From assembly GCA_937892955.1 (NCBI GenBank), contig CALBKH010000103.1:1-64000 (forward strand): a stretch of 64,000 bases of DNA, given 5' to 3'. A program made the translations under genes and the position numbers. The notes under the pieces are model-generated. The model saw only the letters and a list, made by a program, of their open reading frames with translations. It was not told the DNA's origin and did no database searches. Source of the DNA: an uncultured Alphaproteobacteria bacterium. Lineage in GTDB: Bacteria > Pseudomonadota > Alphaproteobacteria > Rhizobiales > Ancalomicrobiaceae. This document shows positions 1 through 8,283 of the stretch, one piece after another. Position 1 is the stretch's first letter, and each line of letters starts with the position of its first letter.

Positions 1-337
1 AGAGGTTCTCGTGTACTTCATCGGGATCGGCGACCCGGTCGAAAACGTCGCCCGCGTCAAGATCCGTGCCCTCCAGGGAGGACACGATCTTCCCGGTCAC
101 GTCGTCATCGATCGCTGGCGGCGAAGCATGGACCTCCTGGCCGAGGTGGCGCGGATCGCCGACCAAACACTGATCTTCGACAACGGGGCTCGCGATCTCG
201 ACGCGGCCATTCGTCCGATGGCCGCCGTCGATACGAGAGGCGGAACGCTCCGCCTCGACGTGTTCCCCGGCGCCCCGACCTGGGTTTCGACCCACTTGGT
301 GGCACCACTCACCACCGGACATATCAGGGATGGGTAG
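1..337 (+). CDS. Zeta-toxin-like / predicted ABC-type ATPase, C-terminal part
   Basis: The gene runs in from the left edge: the frame is open from base 2, so the GTG at 11 is probably internal. Visible segments such as VYFIGIGDPVENVARVKIRA, GGHDLPGHVVIDRWRRSMD and a following DQTLIFDNG stretch resemble the C-terminal half of the zeta-toxin-like P-loop kinase family (COG4185, 'predicted ABC-type ATPase'), where a conserved GGHxxP segment precedes an R-x-x-R-S helix. The P-loop would lie outside the window, so activity (for example nucleotide-sugar phosphorylation) cannot be judged. No antitoxin is visible downstream; pgsA begins 45 bp later. Confidence 0.6.
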   Translation, partial: EVLVYFIGIGDPVENVARVKIRALQGGHDLPGHVVIDRWRRSMDLLAEVARIADQTLIFDNGARDLDAAIRPMAAVDTRGGTLRLDVFPGAPTWVSTHLVAPLTTGHIRDG

Positions 338-382
338 AGCTCATCCCGTTGACGCCCCCGCCCCCGCCGTGCTCTGACTGGC

Positions 383-973
383 ATGTCGACGAGGAATCCC
401 ATGTCCGCACTGAGCCTGCCCAACATCCTCACCTACGGCCGCATCCTGGCGGTTCCGGTGGTCGTCGCCTGTTTCACGCTGCCGGACATGCCGACCTTCA
501 CTTCGCGCTGGATCGCCTTCGGCTTCTATGCGGCGGCGGCCGTCACCGATTTCTTCGACGGCTACCTCGCTCGAATATGGAAACAGCAGTCGAAACTCGG
601 GCGCATGCTCGATCCGATCGCCGACAAGCTGCTGGTGGCGTCGTGCCTTCTGGTGCTGGTCGCCGACGGCTCGATCGAGGGCGTCTCGGTGATCGCCGCG
701 GTGATCATCCTGTGCCGCGAGATCCTGGTCTCGGGCCTGCGCGAGTTCCTCGCCGAGCTGCGCGTCTCGGTGCCGGTGACCTGGCTCGCCAAGTGGAAGA
801 CGACGGTGCAGCTCCTCGCCCTCGGCTTCTTCATCACCGGTCCCGCCGGTGTGCCGGTCTATCGCTGGACGATCGAGACCGGCTACATCCTGTTGTGGAT
901 TTCCGCCCTCCTCACCCTCTATACGGGATGGGACTATTTCCGGTCGGGCATCGGCCACGTGATGGACGAGTGA
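383..973 (+). CDS. pgsA: CDP-diacylglycerol--glycerol-3-phosphate 3-phosphatidyltransferase
   Basis: This integral membrane enzyme makes phosphatidylglycerophosphate, the first committed step to phosphatidylglycerol and cardiolipin. The 196-residue protein has the full CDP-alcohol phosphatidyltransferase signature: D56, D59-G60, A63-R64, G73, D77 and D81 (D-x2-D-G-x2-A-R-x8-G-x3-D-x3-D). Hydrophobic segments lie at about 22-35, 44-56, 95-110 and 150-180. A second ATG six codons in could also be the start (MSALSLPN). moaD follows after 2 nt, so the two are probably cotranscribed, an arrangement common in alphaproteobacteria. Confidence 0.95.
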   Translation: MSTRNPMSALSLPNILTYGRILAVPVVVACFTLPDMPTFTSRWIAFGFYAAAAVTDFFDGYLARIWKQQSKLGRMLDPIADKLLVASCLLVLVADGSIEGVSVIAAVIILCREILVSGLREFLAELRVSVPVTWLAKWKTTVQLLALGFFITGPAGVPVYRWTIETGYILLWISALLTLYTGWDYFRSGIGHVMDE

Positions 974-975
974 GC

Positions 976-1227
976 ATGAAGATCCGCTATTTCGCCTGGG
1001 TGCGCGAGCGCATCGGCAAAGCCGAGGAGGTCGTCGACCTGCCCGCCGAGGTGGCGACCACCAGCGATCTGCTGATGTGGCTGAAGTCCCGCGGCGAAGA
1101 ATACGATTGGGCGCTCGAGCGCCCCGAAGTCATCCGCGTCGCCTGCGATCAGGTCCACGCCCCGCCCGGCACCCCACTCGCCGGCGTCCAGGAAGTCGCC
1201 CTCTTCCCCCCGATGACCGGCGGGTGA
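976..1227 (+). CDS. moaD: Molybdopterin synthase small (sulfur carrier) subunit MoaD
   Basis: MoaD is the ubiquitin-like sulfur carrier of molybdopterin synthase; its C-terminal thiocarboxylate donates sulfur to precursor Z inside the MoaD2-MoaE2 complex. The 83-residue product starts MKIRYFAWVRERIG and ends in MTGG, the terminal Gly-Gly needed for adenylation and thiocarboxylation. It begins 2 nt after pgsA. Its partner moaE is in the same orientation about 2.3 kb downstream, separated by a chemotaxis gene pair. The molybdoenzyme NapA is encoded later in the window. Confidence 0.93.
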   Translation: MKIRYFAWVRERIGKAEEVVDLPAEVATTSDLLMWLKSRGEEYDWALERPEVIRVACDQVHAPPGTPLAGVQEVALFPPMTGG

Positions 1228-1624
1228 GAGTGAGGAGCGGTTCCGGCCTCCGGGCCGGAACGAGAAGCTCCGGTGGACCTCTTCGAACGACGAACGCCCC
1301 GTAGCGTGAGCGCAGGGCCGGACGAGGGGCGGTTGCCGCCTTCGGCCGGAACGGGACACTCCGCGCCCCGATTCGATCCGCGAACGGTGCGCGCCATGAG
1401 TGCGAACCGTACGCCCGGATCGCATCCCGCCGATGGTCGCGCCGCATCGTTCGACGCCGGCGACCTCGCCGCCTCCCGTATCGGATCTCGAACCAAGCGG
1501 CGCGGCGGAAAGCCCTCAAAACTGGTATTTTTGACGATATCGAGGGGACGGGTCCTCCGATTTAACGCTTCGTTCAGCATCCCCGGCCAGTGATTCCGTT
1601 CAGAGACCAACGGTTCTGAATCGG
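1228..1624. other. Gene-free stretch with a diverged copy of the efp-flank repeat
   Basis: About 400 bp without a convincing gene. Just after moaD (about 1238-1330) is a hairpin made of GTTCCGGCC and GGCCGGAAC halves, followed by a segment with the exact 13-mer TTCGAACGACGAA. The order hairpin, CTCCGG, TTCGAACGACGAA matches one strand of the 168-bp repeat at 25544-25956, so this looks like a diverged member of the same family. The rest, up to 1624, shows no recognised element; the promoter of the next gene pair probably lies in the AT-richer part near 1520-1600. Confidence 0.5.
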
Positions 1625-1957
1625 ATGCGCGACCTTCTGGTGACCACCGCCGTGATCCTCGCCTTCTCGCTGCCGCCACTCGCCGTGGTGCTGTGGCCGA
1701 AGGAGGATGCGGCGGTTTTCGTCGCCGCGACGCCGGATGTCGCCGCGGTCGTCGGACGCGCCGGTGGCGCCGTGCTCGCACTCTCCGATGATCGGACCTC
1801 GGCGATCACCCGCGCCGTCGACGACGCATCCGGCTTCCGGGCCCGTCTGAAGGCCGCCGGCGCCCGTGTCGTGCTCGCCGCCCCGGACGATCTCGCCTGC
1901 CTCACTTCGCCCTCCACCCCCGTCGCCTCGCTGACCAGTCGGGAACAACAACGATGA
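1625..1957 (+). CDS. Hypothetical membrane-anchored protein coupled to the chemotaxis receptor
   Basis: A 110-residue protein with an N-terminal hydrophobic helix (about residues 5-24, TTAVILAFSLPPLAVVLWP) and a small Ala/Val-rich remainder predicted to lie in the periplasm, containing an LSDDRTSAITRAVDD segment. I do not recognise a family. It ends in ATGA shared with the start of the next gene, a methyl-accepting chemotaxis protein, so the two are almost certainly translated together. A ligand-sensing or accessory role for that receptor, which lacks a large periplasmic domain of its own, is inference only. Confidence 0.6.
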   Translation: MRDLLVTTAVILAFSLPPLAVVLWPKEDAAVFVAATPDVAAVVGRAGGAVLALSDDRTSAITRAVDDASGFRARLKAAGARVVLAAPDDLACLTSPSTPVASLTSREQQR

Positions 1958-3414
1958 ACGAACTCGGCCTCCCCGAATTGCGCGTCACCTTCGCGCGGGC
2001 ATTCGCAGTGGTTCTCCCCGTCCTGGCGCTCGCGGCGGTCGCCGCCGCCCTGACGAGCGGTCACAACCTGTTGCCGACCGCGATCCTCGGTGTCGTCTTC
2101 GCCGGCGCCGGTCTCGCTGCGATCCTCGCTTTCGGCCCGACCATGATCACCCGTCAGGTGACCTCGGCCGCCCTCATGGGTCTCGTCGCGCTGCTGGTGC
2201 TCGCCACCGCCGGCACCGCGTGGCAGATCGACATGCACATGGCCTTCTTCGCCGCCCTCGCGGTGGTGGCCGGTTGGTGCTGCTGGCAGTCGATCGTCGT
2301 CGGCGCAGGTGTCGTCGCCGTGCACCATCTGGTGCTGAACTTCGCCTATCCCTATGCCGTCTTCCCCGGCGGCGCCGACTTCTCCCGCGTCGTCCTCCAC
2401 GCCGTCATCCTGATCTGGCAGGCGAGCGTCCTGATGTGGCTGACCAACCGCCTCGCCTCGTCGCTCGAGGCCTCCGCCGAAGCGACCCGCACCGCCGTCG
2501 CCGCCCACGAGGAGGCGACCCTCGCCGGCGACCGCGAGCGCGCCGCCGCCGGTGATCGCGAACAGCGCCGCGTCGCCGTCGATCGTGCCATCGCCGGGTT
2601 CGAGAGCCGCATCGCCCGGGTCATCGAAGATCTCGACCGCCGCGCCGGCGAGATGGACGGCACCGCCTCGCGCCTCGTCGCCCGTTCCAGCGCCGCCGAG
2701 CAGGAGAGCCGTCAGGCCGACGGCCTGTCCCGCGATGCCGCCTCCAACGTCGAGACCGTCGCCGCCGCCGCCGAAGAGCTGTCCGCCTCGATCACCGAGA
2801 TCGCCCGTCAGATCGACCAGACCACCGAGGTCGTCGCCGCCGCCAACCGCGAGGCGGAAGCCGCCGATCGCGAGGTCGGCAGCCTGTCGACCGCCGTCGA
2901 CAAGATCGGCGACGTGGTCAAGCTGATCCAGGACATCGCCGAACAGACCAACCTGCTCGCCCTCAACGCCACCATCGAGGCGGCGCGCGCCGGCGAACTC
3001 GGCAAGGGCTTCGCCGTCGTCGCCGCCGAAGTGAAGGGCCTCGCCACCCAGACCGGCAAGGCGACCGAGGAGATCGCCGGCCAGATCGCCGCGGTCCAGG
3101 CCTCGACCTCCACCGCCGTCGGCGCGATCGGCAAGATCGCCGGCCGCATGCGCGAGATCGACCAGTTCACCGGTGCGGTCGGCCGCGCCATCGACCAGCA
3201 GAACGGCGCCACCCGCGACATCGCCACCAACGTCGATCTCGCCGCCTCGGGTGTCCGTCGCGTGGTCGAAACCCTCGGATCCGTGGCCCAGGCGTCGACC
3301 GACACCGTCGCGGCGTCGGGCTCGGTTTCGGCCGGCTCCACCGCGCTCGGGAGCGCCACGGCCTCGATCCGCAAGGAGATCGAAGGCTTCCTGCGCGAGG
3401 TCCGCGCCGCCTGA
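1954..3414 (+). CDS. Methyl-accepting chemotaxis protein with multi-helix membrane N-terminus
   Basis: A 486-residue chemoreceptor. Residues about 10-170 form five or six hydrophobic helices with no large periplasmic domain; the rest is the cytoplasmic coiled-coil signalling domain. The hairpin tip that binds CheA and CheW is clear (NLLALNATIEAARAGE, then GKGFAVVAAEVKGLA). The start ATG overlaps the stop of the preceding 110-residue orphan. The helical N-terminus suggests sensing in or near the membrane (energy state, a membrane-soluble ligand or a partner protein); the stimulus cannot be read from sequence. No che genes are nearby, so it works with a kinase encoded elsewhere. Confidence 0.92.
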   Translation: MNELGLPELRVTFARAFAVVLPVLALAAVAAALTSGHNLLPTAILGVVFAGAGLAAILAFGPTMITRQVTSAALMGLVALLVLATAGTAWQIDMHMAFFAALAVVAGWCCWQSIVVGAGVVAVHHLVLNFAYPYAVFPGGADFSRVVLHAVILIWQASVLMWLTNRLASSLEASAEATRTAVAAHEEATLAGDRERAAAGDREQRRVAVDRAIAGFESRIARVIEDLDRRAGEMDGTASRLVARSSAAEQESRQADGLSRDAASNVETVAAAAEELSASITEIARQIDQTTEVVAAANREAEAADREVGSLSTAVDKIGDVVKLIQDIAEQTNLLALNATIEAARAGELGKGFAVVAAEVKGLATQTGKATEEIAGQIAAVQASTSTAVGAIGKIAGRMREIDQFTGAVGRAIDQQNGATRDIATNVDLAASGVRRVVETLGSVAQASTDTVAASGSVSAGSTALGSATASIRKEIEGFLREVRAA

Positions 3415-3557
3415 TCGCCACCGTCGGGGATTGGAAGACGTTCTTCCGCCGCCTATGCTCGCCGCCGCGCCCTCGGGTGCGGCGGTTCCGTTTTCGGGTC
3501 CGCGACACGAAACGAGCGATCCTCTATCGACGGGGATCCCGCCCGGAGACCTGCCGC

Positions 3558-4040
3558 ATGAGCGACGGCGCACGCCCCTCGCCCCCCCTCACCGTCCGCG
3601 TCCAGCGCGAGCCCTTCGACGTCGCCGCCGAGACCGAACGGCTGACCGCCGGCCGCACCGACGTCGGCGCCGTCGTCACCTTCACCGGGCTCTGCCGGTC
3701 GGAGGGCGGCGAACTCGCCGCGCTGGAGCTCGAGCACTATCCCGGCATGGCCGAGGCCGAGATCTCCCGCACCGCCGAGGCCGCTCTCGCCCGTTGGCCG
3801 CTGCTCGGCGTCACCGCCATCCACCGCCACGGCCGCATCGAGCCGGGTGAACCGATCGTCCTGGTGATCACCACCTCGTCGCATCGCGTCGCCGCTTTCG
3901 AGGCGGCCGAATACCTGATGGACTTCCTCAAGACCCGCGCCCCCTTCTGGAAGAAGGAGGAGAAGATCGACGGCACCACCGGCGGCTGGGTCGACGCCCG
4001 CGATCACGACGACGCGGCGGCGGCGCGCTGGCAGAAGTGA
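3558..4040 (+). CDS. moaE: Molybdopterin synthase catalytic subunit MoaE
   Basis: MoaE binds precursor Z and, with thiocarboxylated MoaD, makes molybdopterin. From the ATG at 3558 the product is 160 residues, a usual length. Typical segments are GAVVTFTGLCRSEGG, LELEHYPGMAE, IHRHGRIEPGE, and the active-site stretch FLKTRAPFWKKE with its conserved lysines. The frame is open upstream to 3477, but that extension has no MoaE similarity. moaD lies about 2.3 kb upstream on the same strand. A GTG overlapping the moaE stop is a possible coupled start for the next gene. Confidence 0.95.
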   Translation: MSDGARPSPPLTVRVQREPFDVAAETERLTAGRTDVGAVVTFTGLCRSEGGELAALELEHYPGMAEAEISRTAEAALARWPLLGVTAIHRHGRIEPGEPIVLVITTSSHRVAAFEAAEYLMDFLKTRAPFWKKEEKIDGTTGGWVDARDHDDAAAARWQK

Positions 4041-4060
4041 GCGCCCGGAGACCTCGCGGC

Positions 4061-4987
4061 ATGGCCATATCGCCCGCACTCCGCGCCGTCGCCTGCGGCG
4101 CCGTCGCCCTCCTCGCCTCGGCCGGCGCCGCCGCGGCGCTCGACACCGTGGCGGTGAGCGACGGCGTCTGGGCCCTGGTCGGCGACACCGGCCAGCGCTC
4201 GCCGGAGAACCTCGGCAACAACGCCACCTTCGGGGTGATCGTCACGCCGGAGGGTGTCGTCCTGATCGACCCCGGCGGCAGCCGGGAGGGTGCGGCCGCC
4301 CTCGACGCGGCGATCGGCCGGATCACCGAAAAGCCGGTGAAGATCGTCGTCGACACCGGCGGCCAGGACCACCGTTGGCTCGGCAACGGCTATTGGAAGG
4401 CCAAGGGCGCGCGGATCGTCGCCTCCACCGCCGCCGTCGCCGACCAGCACGCCCGCGGCGGCATGCAGATCGACGCCCTGAGAGACTTCCTCGGCGACCA
4501 CCTCGCCGGCACCGAACCGGTCTTCGCCGACACCACCTTCGGGACCGAGACCACGCTGCGGCTCGGCGGCGTCGATCTCGTGCTCGGCGCGGTCGCACCG
4601 GCGCACACCCCCGGCGACCTCTTCGTCTGGCTTCCCGACCGCAAGGTGGTCTTCGCCGGCGACATCGTCTTCGTCGACCGCCTGCTCGGCGTCGGCCCGC
4701 AATCGAACTCCGCCGGTTGGGTCTCCGCCTTCGAGGCGATGGCGGCGCTCGCGCCCCTCCATGTCGTGCCGGGCCACGGCCGACCGACGACGCTGGCCGG
4801 CGCGAAGGCGGCGACGCTCGACTACCTCGTCGCCCTGCGCGGGCGCATCCGCGCCCTCCTCGACCGCGGCGGCGGCCTCGCCGAGGCACCGAAGGTCGAT
4901 CAATCGGCCTTCGCCGGCTTGGCGCAGTTCGACGCCCTCGCCGCCCGCAACGCCTCGCAGGTCTACACCGAGATGGAAATGGAATGA
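4061..4987 (+). CDS. Secreted metallo-beta-lactamase-fold protein with altered metal motif
   Basis: A 308-residue protein with a signal peptide (MAISPALRAVACGAVALL, cleavage near AAAALD). The later metal-binding landmarks of the fold are present: the His of APAHTPGDLF, the Asp of FAGDIVF, and the His of HVVPGHGRP. The first motif, normally H-x-H-x-D-H, reads TGGQDHRWLGN, so its first two histidines are replaced by glycines while D-H remains. That predicts one disturbed metal site, or a subclade with different chemistry. The ATG at 4061 has GGAG about 9 nt upstream; a GTG at 4037 overlapping moaE is the alternative. The substrate is unknown. Confidence 0.8.
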   Translation: MAISPALRAVACGAVALLASAGAAAALDTVAVSDGVWALVGDTGQRSPENLGNNATFGVIVTPEGVVLIDPGGSREGAAALDAAIGRITEKPVKIVVDTGGQDHRWLGNGYWKAKGARIVASTAAVADQHARGGMQIDALRDFLGDHLAGTEPVFADTTFGTETTLRLGGVDLVLGAVAPAHTPGDLFVWLPDRKVVFAGDIVFVDRLLGVGPQSNSAGWVSAFEAMAALAPLHVVPGHGRPTTLAGAKAATLDYLVALRGRIRALLDRGGGLAEAPKVDQSAFAGLAQFDALAARNASQVYTEMEME

Positions 4988-5005
4988 CCGTGCGTCAGCA
5001 GAAGA

Positions 5006-6526
5006 TCAACCCAGCGCCTTAGCAATTGCCAAATGGATCTTCACGCACCCTTCTTTTGTTGGCGTCCTATTCCCCCTATGATATTGTTGATATATAATAT
5101 TTCCATTACTGTCTTCATATTCAAAGTAGTACAATCCGATCTTATAAAGCCAATCCATCAGCTGAATATGCGTAATGCTTGGATTTTTCTTTGAAACTAT
5201 CTTTGATATAGAATTAAATTTTTTAGAAAATTCTTCATAATTTAATTTTAATGAGCCGTCGAATTGCCTCGGAACAATTGACTTTACAATTTTTTCAAAT
5301 TCAAGCATAGAATTACTCGGAATAAATGCACTAATTGCCGAGCGCACTTCATCCCATGCCTTCATGCTATACTGTCTTATTACGGCTCCATACTCTCGCG
5401 AGCTGAGCGTTATTTGATTTGGATACATTGCCTTGCAATGCTTAAAATACCTTACGATATCTCTTGGTTTACACCATGTATACTTCAGAAATTCTACCGC
5501 ATCAACACCGTTTAAATAGGCTGAAAATAGTTGATCTTTTGTAATTATATTTCCAGACGTATCTTGGAAGCGTAGCCTAGCAAGTTCGAAAATCGGATGC
5601 TTGCTATCTACAGGATAGGTCTCCCAATTTATCTGTTCGCCGTATGACTCCACCGTTTGAACAATATCAGCGTAGCCAATTTCTGGTTGCTCAAGAAATT
5701 CACTGCGAACGCCAATATACATTGTAATATCAACCCCCTCTCTGATAAATCTCTCATTCAGATTCAGACAAGAGACAATTGTATCCCTGACCAGCGCAGC
5801 ATCAGACGATACATGATCAGAATCTCTATAAGAAAAATGCAGCTCATCTATAAATATTCTAATTTTCACAGGATCTGCCTTGCACTTTCTAACTATTTCC
5901 GCAAGCAACTGGTCGTTACTCTTCTTCACATACAGCGCCGGATCAAAAGTAACACGCCCTTTCGACAGCTTCTTAATATCTACACCAGCCGAATTTACAA
6001 TACTTGCAATCGAATCATAAGCTGCCCGAATTGAATCCGCCGCATTGCCACTTAGTATTTTAGACACTAGACTCTTATTTTCATCATCAGAAACATCAGC
6101 CTCGGATATTGCCCCCTTTACTGCAGATATTATAACAGACAGCAAAATTCTCTTGATTGTATGTAGGTAATATTTTGTTGTAAAAATCTTTTCTTCATCT
6201 ATAAGTGGATTCGCAATACCAAAATCGTTTACGGAGAAAAGCTCCGCCTCGCGCAGAATGGTGTTCTTGAAAATTATGAACTCCGTAGCATACCCCTGCT
6301 TTATAGACCTATTTTCAAGATAACGTAGTACAGCTGTTTTTCCGGTTCCTTTTTGTCCAATAATTATAAACTTAGTCCCACTCTCAAACTGCTCAAAATT
6401 TGGCAGATCTAAATTAAAATACGATCTAATAAATACTGGATCTTGCTTACTCTTAAGAGCTTGCATATATTCGGCGTTGGCATCGGGTTCGCCAATGTCT
6501 ATCTGGCCGTATGGCAGAAGTCCCAT
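5006..6526 (-). CDS. P-loop ATPase, Sll1717-like, on an AT-rich island
   Basis: A 506-residue predicted cytoplasmic ATPase. Walker A is GQKGTGKT (about residues 57-64) and Walker B is IRIFIDELHFSY. The layout, with a short N-terminus containing GEPDA, the P-loop near residue 60 and a long helical C-terminal half, resembles the 'P-loop ATPase, Sll1717 family'; I assign it from memory of that family. I chose the ATG at 6526 because AGGTG lies 4 nt upstream; an ATG at 6538 has no such site. The gene is far AT-richer than both neighbours, with many ATA, TTA and AAT codons, so recent transfer is likely. A defence or stress role is speculation. Confidence 0.75.
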   Translation of the reverse strand: MGLLPYGQIDIGEPDANAEYMQALKSKQDPVFIRSYFNLDLPNFEQFESGTKFIIIGQKGTGKTAVLRYLENRSIKQGYATEFIIFKNTILREAELFSVNDFGIANPLIDEEKIFTTKYYLHTIKRILLSVIISAVKGAISEADVSDDENKSLVSKILSGNAADSIRAAYDSIASIVNSAGVDIKKLSKGRVTFDPALYVKKSNDQLLAEIVRKCKADPVKIRIFIDELHFSYRDSDHVSSDAALVRDTIVSCLNLNERFIREGVDITMYIGVRSEFLEQPEIGYADIVQTVESYGEQINWETYPVDSKHPIFELARLRFQDTSGNIITKDQLFSAYLNGVDAVEFLKYTWCKPRDIVRYFKHCKAMYPNQITLSSREYGAVIRQYSMKAWDEVRSAISAFIPSNSMLEFEKIVKSIVPRQFDGSLKLNYEEFSKKFNSISKIVSKKNPSITHIQLMDWLYKIGLYYFEYEDSNGNIIYQQYHRGNRTPTKEGCVKIHLAIAKALG

Positions 6527-6790
6527 CGGACACCTCATCTGGCGCGTCGATTGAATGCGATTCGCAAAGCTAATCTAGGATAGCAAAGCACCCTGTTCCC
6601 GTGAAGGCCCCAAACAAACTCAACGAATGAGCGCAGGATTAATTGTTTTAACTCCTCAAAATAGCATCGCTCCCTGCAGCGTATAAGAAATATATATGTA
6701 ATAAAAATTATAATACTTCTTATTAATTCAGTATATAAATAATGACTTAAGTAATTACTGAATATAGACGAACGAAAAGATCTGATTTTC
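5006..6790. other. AT-rich island (putative horizontally acquired segment)
   Basis: Base composition changes abruptly at both ends: from GC-rich DNA into A/T-dominated sequence near 5020, and back to GC-rich at about 6790, immediately before the stop of the secreted-protein gene at 6815. The island holds the ATPase gene plus about 260 bp of non-coding AT-rich DNA at its 5' side (6539-6790), where its promoter must lie. I found no integrase, transposase, tRNA target or clear flanking direct repeat, so how it was inserted is not visible. Confidence 0.7.
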
Positions 6791-6814
6791 ATTCGCCGGC
6801 GTCGCCGACGCGGC

Positions 6815-7174
6815 TCACCGCGGCGTCAGCTTCTCCGCACCGATCGAGGTGCCGCCGGAATAGGTCCACACCCCGAGCCAGCCGTCGCCGTCCTTGCCGT
6901 AGACGGCGACGCCGGTGGAGTTGCCCGAGCGATAGGAGACGGCGAAGAAGTCGTCGTTGCCGACGGCGGTGCCGACGAACTTCTGTTTGCCGATCAGCCA
7001 GACGACCCGATAGGTCTCGCCGGTCGCCTCGATCGACGCCGTGCCGCGATAGCTGTTGCCGTCCGGCCCCTTGCCCTCGACGGAGTAGTCGCCGACCGGA
7101 TCGGCGAGCGCCGCCGATGCGAGGAACGCCACGGCCGCGAGCGAACCGAGAATGGTCGAACCGATGAACTTCAT
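6815..7174 (-). CDS. Small secreted hypothetical protein
   Basis: A 119-residue exported protein. Residues 1-24 form a signal peptide ending ALADP, leaving a mature domain of about 95 residues rich in Gly, Thr and aromatic residues (GKGPDGNSYRGTASIEATG, FFAVSYRSGNSTG, WLGVWTYSGG). Similar small periplasmic proteins with a YRSGN and WTY-x-GG pattern occur in alphaproteobacteria without a known function. It sits alone between ilvE and the AT-rich island, 62 nt downstream of the ilvE stop, and may share the ilvE transcript. Confidence 0.8.
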   Translation of the reverse strand: MKFIGSTILGSLAAVAFLASAALADPVGDYSVEGKGPDGNSYRGTASIEATGETYRVVWLIGKQKFVGTAVGNDDFFAVSYRSGNSTGVAVYGKDGDGWLGVWTYSGGTSIGAEKLTPR

Positions 7175-7236
7175 GTCGCCCCCTCCGCCAAGAATGTGCG
7201 CCGGGGCGAGCGATCACCGGTTCGGCGATCCGATCC

Positions 7237-8109
7237 TCACTTCGGCTGCACGGCCTTCATGTAGTCCTCGAGCAGAGTGAGCGAAATCGTGCCCGGCGTG
7301 AAGCGCCAATCGGCGATTTCGGAGACCGGGGTGACTTCCGCCGCGGTGCCGGTGAGGAAGCATTCGGTGAAGTGATGCAGTTCCTCCGGGCGGATGCGCC
7401 GCTCGATCACTTCGTAGCCGCGCTTCTTGGCCAGCTCGATCACCGTCTGCCGGGTGATGCCCGAGAGGAAGCGATCGGCCAGCGGCGTGACGATCTTGCC
7501 CTCGTGGACGAAGAACACGTTGGCGCCGGTGGCCTCGGCGACGTAGCCCTCCCAGTCGAGCATCATCGCGTCGGCGTAGCCCTTCTTCTCCGCCGCGTGC
7601 TTGGAGATGGTGCAGATCATGTAGAGGCCGGCAGCCTTCGACTTCGACGGCGCGGTGCGCGGATCGGGGCGGCGATACTCGGCGAGGTCGAGGCGGATGC
7701 CCTTCATCCGCTCTTCCGGCTTGAAGTAGCTCGGCCACTCCCAGGCGGCGATGGCGACGTGAATGGTGTTCTGCTGCGCCGAGACGCCCATCATCTCCGA
7801 GCCGCGCCAGGCGACGGGACGCACGTAGGCGTCGACGAAGTTCATCTTCTTCAGCAGTTCCTCGCAGGCCGCGTCGAGCTCATCGACCGTCCACGGGATG
7901 TCGAAGCCGAGGATGCGGGCGCTCTCGTGCAGCCGCTCGTGATGGCGGCGCTGCTCGAAGACGACGCCGCCGTAGGCGCGCTGGCCCTCGAACACGCAGG
8001 AGCCGTAGTGCAGGCCGTGGGTCAGCACGTGCACCTTGGCGTCGCGCCAGTCGACGAATTCGCCGTCGAACCAGATCACGCCGTCGCGGTCGTCGAAGGT
8101 CAGGGCCAT
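7237..8109 (-). CDS. ilvE: Branched-chain amino acid aminotransferase
   Basis: IlvE exchanges amino groups between glutamate and the 2-oxo acids of valine, leucine and isoleucine, using pyridoxal phosphate. The 290-residue protein has the fold-IV pattern: HGLHYGSCVFEGQRAYGG near residues 31-48, the probable Schiff-base lysine K158 in SKSKAAGLYM, the Glu of YVAEATGANVFFV at about 189-201, and an LSGITRQTV segment that binds the phosphate. Length and order match the class. It is transcribed away from the RIME-like repeat region at 8284-8466 and is followed by the small secreted protein. Confidence 0.95.
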   Translation of the reverse strand: MALTFDDRDGVIWFDGEFVDWRDAKVHVLTHGLHYGSCVFEGQRAYGGVVFEQRRHHERLHESARILGFDIPWTVDELDAACEELLKKMNFVDAYVRPVAWRGSEMMGVSAQQNTIHVAIAAWEWPSYFKPEERMKGIRLDLAEYRRPDPRTAPSKSKAAGLYMICTISKHAAEKKGYADAMMLDWEGYVAEATGANVFFVHEGKIVTPLADRFLSGITRQTVIELAKKRGYEVIERRIRPEELHHFTECFLTGTAAEVTPVSEIADWRFTPGTISLTLLEDYMKAVQPK

Positions 8110-8283
8110 GGGGTCGCTCCACTCGTTCGCTGATCGTCACGTCGGGGATCTCGTCGCGCGGTCCCCGTTTCGCTTCCGTCTTCCCCGAAACCGGCGCCGG
8201 ACGCAAGCGGGGAAGCGTCGGACCTTCCGGACCGATCCCCTTCGCGTCGCAAGAGCCCGAGCGGCGCCGTTCCTCCCGGATCT

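Noticed and set aside
1600..3573. 657-codon antisense ORF over the chemotaxis receptor
   Set aside because: Gly/Asp-rich antisense shadow typical of GC-rich DNA, while the plus-strand receptor is unmistakable.
6535..6792. An 85-codon AT-rich minus-strand ORF ending in ATGA with an upstream ATG of the ATPase
   Set aside because: No ribosome-binding site, composition like non-coding AT-rich DNA, no recognisable domain, and the better ATPase start (6526) does not use the overlap.
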